This document shows positions 54,120 through 61,168 of a stretch of DNA of 64,000 nucleotides, one piece after another (the stretch's first letter is position 1; each line of letters starts with the position of its first letter). This DNA is from an uncultured Brachybacterium sp. GTDB lineage: Bacteria > Actinomycetota > Actinomycetes > Actinomycetales > Dermabacteraceae. Location: positions 1 through 64,000 of the forward strand of contig NZ_CANMSY010000003.1 of NCBI RefSeq assembly GCF_947500705.1, given 5' to 3'. The notes below the pieces were generated by a model that saw nothing but the letters and a program-made list of their open reading frames with translations, was not told the DNA's origin and did not search any database. The position numbers were made by a program, and so were the translations under genes.

Positions 54120-55231
54120 TCACTCACGCATAGGCGTGAGCGTGCCGTCGACCATCTCCAGGATCCTGTCGCAGTGGGCCAGGACCTCATGGTCATGGGT
54201 CACCATGACGCCCGCGATCTGCTTCTCGTGGCACTGCTCGGCGAGCAGTTCGACGATGTCCTGACTCCTCTGGCGGTCCAGGGCGGCGGTTGGCTCGTCC
54301 ACGAGAAGGACTCCGGGCGCGTTGACCGAGGCACGAGCGATTCCGACGCGCCCATGGCGCGCAGGACCGCGAGCTCGTGGCCTCGCTGGATGGTCCAGAC
54401 GGTGAAGAAGGCGCCGACGACGAGCGCCCCGATCGCGTAGAGGAACCACTGGATCATGCTGAGCGTGAGGGTCTCGGCCTGGTATCCCGGTGAGGCGTTG
54501 AAGGACTGCTCAAGTGTCACGGAGGTCGTCCCGGCGGCACTGTCGCCGGCTGCCAGGGCGTCGGCGTCCGCCTTGGCGAGCGGGGATCCGTCGACCGCCT
54601 CGATGGCGACCCCGGAGGCGTACTCGAAGTCGAGCGCTGCGAGCTGCTCCGCAGTCGGCGCGGATCCGGCGGGAGCCTCACCCGCGGCGATCAGCTGCCA
54701 GGTGCCCAGGGGCAGGTAGGCGACGTCGACGTGCCCGAAGGTGGCCTGCCCATCGGTGAAGCCGATGACTTCGAGCTCGGTGCCCACCTGGTCCAAGGTG
54801 ATGACGGAGCCGAGCTCCAGGCTCTCGCCGCGCAAGGTCTCGGAGATGATGATTCCTCCGGGGGCGCCGAGTGCGCTTCCGGCGGACAGCTCAGGCGCAA
54901 GGAAGGAGTCCGGTTCGATCCCGAACAGGGACAGGTCGATCTGGAGGCCCTGGTCGGTCTCCGCGTTCATGATGGATGCGCCCATCGGAGAGGCGGTGGC
55001 GACATCGGGATGCTTCTCCCAGGCCGCGATCTGCTCATCGTCGACGATCGATCGGGAGAAGGCGTTGTCCGCTTTGGTGCCTTCATCGAAAGCGAATGAG
55101 GAGACAGGCATCGACTTCAGGCCGGAGACTCCGCCGCTGACCAGGCCGGTGGAGAGTCCGGAGAGCAGGACCATGAGGACGGCGATCAGGGCGATGACTG
55201 CCGAGGGGCGCCTGCGCCGCAGGCGGCCGTC
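54120..55231 (-). pseudogene. ABC permease-ATPase deletion remnant
   Basis: Leftward remnant directly after the TetR gene. From ~55230 to ~54360 it reads as a MacB/FtsX-type permease (AVIALIAVLMVLLSGLSTGL, extracytoplasmic domain, then WTIQRGHELAVLRAMGAS) without a start and without its last helices. At about 54355 it switches frame into the tail of an ABC ATPase (VGIARASVNAPGVLLVDEPT, GVMVTHDHEVLAHCDRIL), ending at 54120. Walker A and most of the signature are gone. A deletion has fused an adjacent permease gene and ATPase gene; no functional product is expected. Confidence 0.85.
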
Positions 55232-55822
55232 TTACCTTCCTCGACCACCGAGCTCGCGCACCATGGGGCCGAGCATGGTTGCGAGGAGGTTTCGCACCTG
55301 GTCCAGGTCGAGGCCGGCCTCGAGCTGCAGGGTGGCAGCGTGGACCACGGCGTTGACCAGTTCCGCGATCGCCTCCGGGGACTCCACACCGAGTTCGGTG
55401 AGGGTCTGGATCAGGGGCTCCTGGAGGTCGCGATGCATGCTCGCCGCCTGCTGATCGATCGCTTCGCTCGGCTCCAGGGCGGCCAGGGCCGTGCCCACCG
55501 CATGGGCGCCCTCGGCGACGAGTTCGACGTTCGCCTCGGCGTAGGCCAGCACGCTGTCGGCAACCGTCGGCGCCGCCGCCACCGCGCCGGTCACTCGTTC
55601 GACCCAGCGGGGATAGATGTCCCGGACCATTGCCTGGAGCAGCTCTTGCTTCGAGCCGAAGTACTGGTACGTGCTGGTGCGCGCCAGTCCCGCCCGCTCC
55701 GCCACTGCTGACAGGCTCGGGGCCTCGCCGGTCTCCAGGAGGAGGTCGTGGGCGGCGTCCAGCAGAGCGCGTTCGCGCGCGGCGCGGTGCTCGGCGACGG
55801 TCGGCTGACTGATACGAGGCAT
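55232..55822 (-). CDS. TetR-family transcriptional regulator
   Basis: 196 residues from ATG 55822. The N-terminal HTH reads ALLDAAHDLLLETGEAPSLS then VAERAGLARTSTYQYFGSKQ, the typical TetR DNA-binding domain; the C-terminal ligand domain is full length. It is divergent from the gene at 55882, with a perfect operator palindrome between, and precedes a broken ABC exporter, its probable former target. Confidence 0.93.
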   Translation of the reverse strand: MPRISQPTVAEHRAARERALLDAAHDLLLETGEAPSLSAVAERAGLARTSTYQYFGSKQELLQAMVRDIYPRWVERVTGAVAAAPTVADSVLAYAEANVELVAEGAHAVGTALAALEPSEAIDQQAASMHRDLQEPLIQTLTELGVESPEAIAELVNAVVHAATLQLEAGLDLDQVRNLLATMLGPMVRELGGRGR

Positions 55823-55843
55823 GAGCCGACCATACGTCGAGAT

Positions 55844-55866
55844 GGTCCCGACACCATGTCGGGACC
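55844..55866. promoter_or_regulatory. TetR operator palindrome
   Basis: GGTCCCGACA (55844-55853) and TGTCGGGACC (55857-55866) form a perfect 10-3-10 palindrome between the divergent TetR gene (start 55822) and the membrane protein gene (start 55882). Placement suggests autorepression and control of both directions. Confidence 0.8.
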
Positions 55867-55881
55867 TTGTAGGGTTCGGGC

Positions 55882-56232
55882 ATGGAACTCCTGCACTCAC
55901 TCATCCTCCTGACACATTTCGTCGGCGCGGCGGCGCTCATCGGTGGCTGGTTGGCCACTTTTCGGGCTCCCACCGTGCTCCGTTGGCAGCTCATCGGTGC
56001 GTGGCTGCAGTTGATCTCCGGAGTGCTGCTCGTCGGCCTTCTCGAGATGGGAGATGGCGGACCGGTCAATCACCTGAAGATCGGCGTCAAGCTCCTTGTC
56101 GTGATCGCCGTGGTGGTCGCCGCGATCATCGGCCGACGGAAGGCCAAGCGGGACGAGGACGTTCCCGTCGGTCTGGCTCATGCCGTCGGCGGGCTGGCCC
56201 TGCTCAACATGGCCATTGCGGTCCTGTGGTGA
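55882..56232 (+). CDS. Small four-helix membrane protein
   Basis: 116 residues: helices around LILLTHFVGAAALIGGWLA, QLIGAWLQLISGVLLVGLL, LKIGVKLLVVIAVVVAAII and AVGGLALLNMAIAVLW. The H at the first helix and the layout match a conserved family of small actinobacterial integral membrane proteins of unknown function. Probably under control of the divergent TetR through the 55844 palindrome. Confidence 0.8.
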   Translation: MELLHSLILLTHFVGAAALIGGWLATFRAPTVLRWQLIGAWLQLISGVLLVGLLEMGDGGPVNHLKIGVKLLVVIAVVVAAIIGRRKAKRDEDVPVGLAHAVGGLALLNMAIAVLW

Positions 56233-56288
56233 CCGGATACCTGCCGCCGACCGCCGAACACCACGCCTGACACACCGGGAGACCGACG

Positions 56289-57356
56289 ATGGTTGATCAC
56301 CCGCTGGCCGAGATCTCGAACCTGGCCATCGTCGTCGCAATCGTGCTCTATGTCCTCGCACTGATCGGCTTCGCGGCAGATCTGGCCTCGAGCACGCAAT
56401 GACGCAGCGACGCACGTCTGAACAGCGAGCACACTGAGGCACCCTCAGCGAAGCATCCTGTGGTGGCATCCGTGGGAGGCGCGCCAGCAGAGGGCATCCC
56501 TCCACGGGCGCCGGGTGGATCAGTGCTCACCACCGCTGCGCCGCCCCGTGATGTGCCCCGCTCGATGTCATCGCAGAAGTTCGCGTTCCTCGTTGCGGGC
56601 GCCGGGACGCTTGCGCATATCGCTGGTGTGGGGTTGCGCGCCGCTGCGACTCAGCGAGTGCCGTGGGCGAACATGTACGAGTTCGCCGCCACCAGCGCCG
56701 CGCTCGTGATGCTGCTCTTCCTCATCTTCTCCATCACTCGACGTGAGCTGCGTCTGCTCGGTACGTTCGTCGTCGGCGCGATACTCCTGCTGATGTTCCT
56801 GGCCCAGACCTTCTGGATCGTCCCCGCAGCCGCGCTCACGCCGAGCCTGCAGAACTCCCACTGGCTTGTCGTCCATATCGGAGTCGCTGTCCTGGCCACC
56901 GCACTGTCGATCCTGGGCGCACTGGTCGCCTCTCTTCAGCTGGTCCAGGCCCGAGACGAGAAGAGCCGTGCCGATCGCAGCGCCTCCGGGGACGAGCACA
57001 TCGAGCACCGGGGCCGGATCGGGGCCACGCTCGACCGTCTCCCCGTCTCTCGAGTGCTCGAGACTCTCAGCTTCCGCGTGCACTCCGTGGCCTTCGTGTG
57101 CTGGACCTTCACTCTGATCTGCGGTTCCATCTGGGCCCGCGAGGCCTTGGGGCGATACTGGGGATGGGATCCCAAGGAGGTGTGGACCTTCGTCATCTGG
57201 GTGCTCTACGCCGCCTATCTCCACGCCCGCGCCACCGGCGGATTCCGCCGGAATCGAGCGGCCGGGCTCGCCCTCGCCGGATTCGTCGCAGTGGTCTTCA
57301 ACTACACGATCGTCAACACCGTCATCAACGGGTTGCACTCGTATTCAGGGCTGTAG
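56289..57356 (+). pseudogene. ccsB: Cytochrome c biogenesis protein CcsB/ResC interrupted by one in-frame TGA
   Basis: From ATG 56289, 37 codons encode the first membrane helix (ISNLAIVVAIVLYVLALIGF), then TGA at 56400-56402. The same frame continues open to 57356 with a linker and the full core: RVPWANMYEFAATSAALVML, TPSLQNSHWLVVHIGVAVLA, the haem-binding tryptophan-rich RYWGWDPKEVWTFVIW, and HSYSGL at the end. Only this one codon breaks it. A shorter product could start at GTG 56460 without the first helix. In cytochrome c maturation, CcsB and CcsA/ResB move haem and join it to apocytochrome; those partners are not in the window. Confidence 0.8.
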
Positions 57357-57752
57357 GAGACACATCCGTCACGCCGAGCATGCCCAGAGGTGACAGTCGC
57401 CGTGAGCCTCGGGCTTTCATCGTCGAAGTATCCGAGGGGCGGGTGGAAGAAGCAGTTCTCGCGTCGTGATCCGGGGAAGATCCTCACGGATCTCGCGCTC
57501 GAAAAGTGACTGCTGCTCGTACTGACACGTCACTGGAAACGCCTCGGCCGCACCCTCGACTCCGACGACTTCACCGACGCCCAGGCCATCGACGCGATCG
57601 AAGCCTGCCGGAAGACCCTTCCCCGTGCGTGGCTCGCTCTCCCGGCTCGCCCTGGTGCGTCGGGACGCGGTGGATGCGGGGGCGCAGACACGCTCTGCGG
57701 ACGGCGACAGCTGCCGCCTCGCCGTCGGCTGACCGAGTCCGCGCCGGGCGGT
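57357..57752. other. Stretch without an intact gene
   Basis: About 400 bp between ccsB and the next leftward gene. A short rightward frame (LGRTLDSDDFTDAQAIDAIE, about 57545-57605) looks like a protein remnant but cannot be assigned. Nothing else recognisable. Confidence 0.4.
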
Positions 57753-58277
57753 TCAGCCGCCGAGGTTCCTGCGGATCAGGCGGACCACCCGGACGACCAG
57801 GGGGAACCCGATTCCCAGCAGGATCCACCACATGTCGAACCCCATGCGGTAGAAGAAGATGGCGAAGACGATCAGGCCGACCGACGACCCGAGGAGCCCG
57901 ATCACCTGGGCGACGATCGAACGACCACTCCGGCTGCGCCCCTGCCCCTCGCCCGAGTGCCCGGTGAAGCTCGACGCCCAGGCAGAGCCCTGATCGCGAT
58001 CCTCCGAGATCGCCGCATCCCCAGTGACCTCCCCGAAGCGGGGCGCCATCGACTCCGCCGCCTGCCCCTTGTCCCGTTCCGAGAAGTCGGACTCCGCTGG
58101 GCGCCGGGCGCCCTGGGAGCTGCGGGGATCCCGCGAGAAGTCCGAGGCGAAATCAGAGGAGAAGCGTCCGGAGCCTTGACCGCGCTCCGGAACTGCACCG
58201 CCATCCCGGTCCCCTCCACCCAGCCAGGACGGGTCCCCACCCGGTCCGTGATCATCATTCCCCCACCGATTCGTCAT
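57753..58277 (-). CDS. Membrane protein with disordered N-terminus
   Basis: 174 residues from ATG 58277. About 120 hydrophilic Gly/Ser/Arg/Asp-rich residues precede two membrane helices (VAQVIGLLGSSVGLIVFAIF and MWWILLGIGFPLVVRVVRL). No domain recognised. A common type of actinobacterial envelope protein; function unknown. Confidence 0.7.
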   Translation of the reverse strand: MTNRWGNDDHGPGGDPSWLGGGDRDGGAVPERGQGSGRFSSDFASDFSRDPRSSQGARRPAESDFSERDKGQAAESMAPRFGEVTGDAAISEDRDQGSAWASSFTGHSGEGQGRSRSGRSIVAQVIGLLGSSVGLIVFAIFFYRMGFDMWWILLGIGFPLVVRVVRLIRRNLGG

Positions 58278-58420
58278 GCGCACACTGTAGGCGCAACCCT
58301 CTGCTCCCTGAGCTGAGGTGGCAGGGCCTCTCTGCGTCTGCGCATTGCGGGCACGCACGATACGGCGTGCGGGCCCGGGATACGGTCGGTGCATGCGACA
58401 CCTCAGCAAGGAGCAGGTCC

Positions 58421-58903
58421 GTGACCTCCTCCCCCGCCTGTGATGAGGTACGGGTCGTGCCGCTCGACGACGCCACCGCCCTACTGCTCACCGCAGCGAA
58501 TTCGGCCTGGGCGGCCGCGGTCCCTGTCTGGCAGGAGAGCATGCGCACCGGCCGCAGCACCCTGCTGGTTGCGCTCCGTGATGACGCGCCGGTGGGAGTG
58601 GCTCAACTGGTCCACCGCGAGCCGCCCGAGATCTGCAATGTCGGAGTGCCGGAGAAGCAGCGCGGTCAGGGCATCGGCACTGCACTGATGCGTGAGGCGG
58701 AGCGCCAGGCACAGCCCGCTGGGCGGCTCCAGCTCGGCGTGGGCGTGGACAATCCCCGTGCCCGTCGGCTCTATGAGCGGCTCGGCTATCGGCTGCTCGG
58801 AGAGCAGGTCACCACCACCTACGAGTACGTGGACGCCGGCGGGGTGGGTCGTAGCGTGACGGAGACCGACGAGATCATGGAGAAGGACCTCACGACGCGG
58901 TGA
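58421..58903 (+). CDS. GNAT-family N-acetyltransferase
   Basis: 160 residues from GTG 58421, which has AAGGAG ahead of it. The acetyl-CoA-binding motif is EKQRGQGIGTALMREAERQA, with LQLGVGVDNPRARRLYERLG as the later GNAT strand and helix. Substrate unknown. Its 3' end overlaps by 14 bp an erythromycin-esterase fragment on the other strand. Confidence 0.9.
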   Translation: MTSSPACDEVRVVPLDDATALLLTAANSAWAAAVPVWQESMRTGRSTLLVALRDDAPVGVAQLVHREPPEICNVGVPEKQRGQGIGTALMREAERQAQPAGRLQLGVGVDNPRARRLYERLGYRLLGEQVTTTYEYVDAGGVGRSVTETDEIMEKDLTTR

Positions 58904-59036
58904 TGTCCGCCGTGCTGCACGGGAGGAAGGCGAGCGCAGCGAAGGCATTGGCGCTTCCGTGCGTGGGTTCCCCCAGCCCCAGCACACCGTCCGCGCCGAG
59001 CAGGGACAGCAGTCGGTCGACGAGGTCGGCACTCAT
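58890..59036 (-). pseudogene. Erythromycin-esterase-like fragment
   Basis: A 48-codon leftward frame (ATG 59036) reads MSADLVDRLLSLLGADGVLG then LGEPTHGSANAF, the conserved N-terminal active-site region of the erythromycin esterase family, before stopping. Family members are about 400 residues, so more than 85% of the gene is missing. Confidence 0.6.
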
Positions 59037-59094
59037 GCGGACATGGTGTCATCGTCTTGGCCACATCGGCGTGCGACCTGCATCGCTGATCGGT

Positions 59095-59110
59095 ATGATG
59101 TTTTCATCAT
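59095..59110. promoter_or_regulatory. ArsR operator ATGATG-TTTT-CATCAT
   Basis: Perfect 6-4-6 palindrome whose right arm overlaps the arsR-type start codon at 59109. Placed to block transcription or translation of the arsR-sulP operon when bound by its own repressor. Confidence 0.65.
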
Positions 59111-59477
59111 GTCACTATCCCAGACCCAGCGTCCGCTCTACGAGGTCAAGGCCAACCTCTTCAAGGGCCTCGCCCACCCGTACCGCATCCGGATCCTCGA
59201 GCTGCTCGCCGAGGATGACGAGGTCAGTGTCGCCGCGCTCCAGGCCGAGACGGAGCTGGAACCCTCTCATCTCTCCCAGCACCTCTCCGTGCTGCGCCGC
59301 CATCATCTGGTGGCCTCCGAGCGCCGCGCGAGCCACGTCTACTACCGCCTGGCCGATCCGCGGATCCGCGAGCTGCTGGCGGTTGCGCGCGCCCTGTTGC
59401 TGGCCATGCTCAGCGAGGACCGTGCACGGCTGGATGCCGCACAGAGCCTGCCCGAGATCAAGGCGGCGCACCGATGA
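59109..59477 (+). CDS. ArsR-family winged-helix regulator
   Basis: 122 residues. The winged helix is clear: LAHPYRIRILELLAEDDEVS, LEPSHLSQHLSVLRRHHLVA (recognition helix), SHVYYRLADPRIRELL. The protein contains no cysteine, so it cannot use the Cys-based metal or persulfide sensing known from ArsR, CzrA-like or BigR proteins. It overlaps the SulP gene by 4 bp and probably represses it. Confidence 0.9.
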   Translation: MSLSQTQRPLYEVKANLFKGLAHPYRIRILELLAEDDEVSVAALQAETELEPSHLSQHLSVLRRHHLVASERRASHVYYRLADPRIRELLAVARALLLAMLSEDRARLDAAQSLPEIKAAHR

Positions 59478-61168
59478 CCGCCCCCGCCCTCTCCGAGCGT
59501 TTGCGCACAGCACTGGCGCGCTCCCGCGACCTGTGGCCCGCCCGCGAGGACTACCGCCTGCTGCCGAAGACCTGGCGGAAGGACCTGGTCGCGGGCGTGA
59601 CCGTCGGGATCGTCGCACTGCCCCTCGCACTCGGCTTCGGCGTCAGCTCCGGCCTCACCGCAGAGCAGGGACTGGTCACCGCGATCGTCGCCGGGCTCCT
59701 CGCCGCCGTGTTCGGCGGCTCCAACGTGCAGGTCTCCGGGCCGACGGGCGCCATGGTGGTGGTGCTCGTCCCGATCGTCGCCAACTACGGCGTGGGCGCG
59801 ATCGCCGCAGTGACCCTGCTGGCCGGGCTGATGGTGATGGCAACCGGTCTGCTGCGGCTGGGGAAGGTGGTCTCGATCATCCCGTGGCCGGTGATCGAGG
59901 GGTTCACCCTCGGCATCGCCTGCATCATCTTCCTGCAGCAGGTCCCACAGATCACCTCCGCGGACCCCGCTGAGCCGGGAGAGCTGAGCTCGAACGCCCT
60001 GGTCGCTGCAGTGCAGTCGCTCGCGATGGCGGATCCGCAGTACCTTGCGTGGGCGCTGGGCGCGGTCGTGATCGTCGCCGCCTGCATGCTGATCGCCCCG
60101 CGGATCCATCCCTCGATCCCGGGCTCGCTGATCGGGATCGCCGTGGTCGCGCTGCTCGCGGCGCTGATCCCCGGCCCGCTGGCCACGATCGGGGCGATCC
60201 CCGCCTCCTTGCCCGCCCCCACGGTGCCGACGATCGATCCGGCGCTGCTGGGGGTGCTGCTGCCGGCGGCGGCGACGGTTGCGACGCTCGCCGCGATCGA
60301 GTCCCTGCTCTCGGCCCGAGTGGCCGGCACCATGGCGGACACCGGCGCCTTCGACCCCGATCGCGAGCTGGTGGGCCAGGGCATCGCCTCCATCGGCGCC
60401 TCCCTGTTCGGCGGCATGCCCGCGACCGGCGCGATAGCCCGCACCTCGGTCTCCATCCGCGCCGGGGCCCGCACCCGCGCGTCCTCGATCATCCACGCGC
60501 TGGTGCTGCTGGCGGTCGTGTACGTCGCAGCGGGACCGGTCGGGATGATCCCGCTCGCGGCGCTCGCCGGGGTGCTGTTCATGACCGCGATCCGCATGGT
60601 GCGGGCGGCCACGGTGCGCTCGATCATGACGTCGACCCGCTCCGATGCCTGGATCTTCGTGATCACCGCGCTGGTCACGGTCTCCTTCGACCTGATCGTC
60701 GCGGTGCTGATCGGCGTGGTGCTCGCCGCGATCGTCGCCCTGCGCAGCGCCGCCCGCACCACCGGAGTGAGCCTGGAGCCGATCCAGGCCGCATCACCGA
60801 GCGAACTGGACGGATCGATCGTCGCGGTCCGGTTCCAGGGCCCGCTGTTCTTCGTCTCCTCGGAACGGGTGTTCGAGACCGTGATGGAGGTGAGGGACGT
60901 GACGGTCGTGATCTTGCGGCTCTCCCGGCTGGAGCGGGTCGATGCCAGCGGCGCCCAGGTGCTCGCCGAGATCGTGCGCGGGCTCGAGCGCCGAGGCATC
61001 ACCGTGCTGATCAAAGGGGTGCAGGACAGCCACAGCGCCCTGTTCCGTCGCGTGGGGGTGCTGGCCGCGCTGCGCCACCACAAGCACCTCTTCGTGGACT
61101 TCGACAGCGCGCTCGAGCACGCCAGGTCGCATGTGGAGAGGGCGCTGGCCGCCCGGCGCGACGCCTGA
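59474..61168 (+). CDS. SulP-family anion transporter with C-terminal STAS domain
   Basis: 564 residues. About twelve membrane helices with the SulP signature region (VTVGIVALPLALGFGVSSGL; FGGSNVQVSGPTGAMVVVLV), then a STAS domain from about residue 440 (VVILRLSRLERVDASGAQVL). SulP proteins carry sulfate, bicarbonate or C4-dicarboxylates. No carbonic anhydrase gene is adjacent. Regulated by the upstream ArsR protein through the palindrome at its start. Ends directly against the convergent fusion gene. Confidence 0.93.
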   Translation: MTAPALSERLRTALARSRDLWPAREDYRLLPKTWRKDLVAGVTVGIVALPLALGFGVSSGLTAEQGLVTAIVAGLLAAVFGGSNVQVSGPTGAMVVVLVPIVANYGVGAIAAVTLLAGLMVMATGLLRLGKVVSIIPWPVIEGFTLGIACIIFLQQVPQITSADPAEPGELSSNALVAAVQSLAMADPQYLAWALGAVVIVAACMLIAPRIHPSIPGSLIGIAVVALLAALIPGPLATIGAIPASLPAPTVPTIDPALLGVLLPAAATVATLAAIESLLSARVAGTMADTGAFDPDRELVGQGIASIGASLFGGMPATGAIARTSVSIRAGARTRASSIIHALVLLAVVYVAAGPVGMIPLAALAGVLFMTAIRMVRAATVRSIMTSTRSDAWIFVITALVTVSFDLIVAVLIGVVLAAIVALRSAARTTGVSLEPIQAASPSELDGSIVAVRFQGPLFFVSSERVFETVMEVRDVTVVILRLSRLERVDASGAQVLAEIVRGLERRGITVLIKGVQDSHSALFRRVGVLAALRHHKHLFVDFDSALEHARSHVERALAARRDA

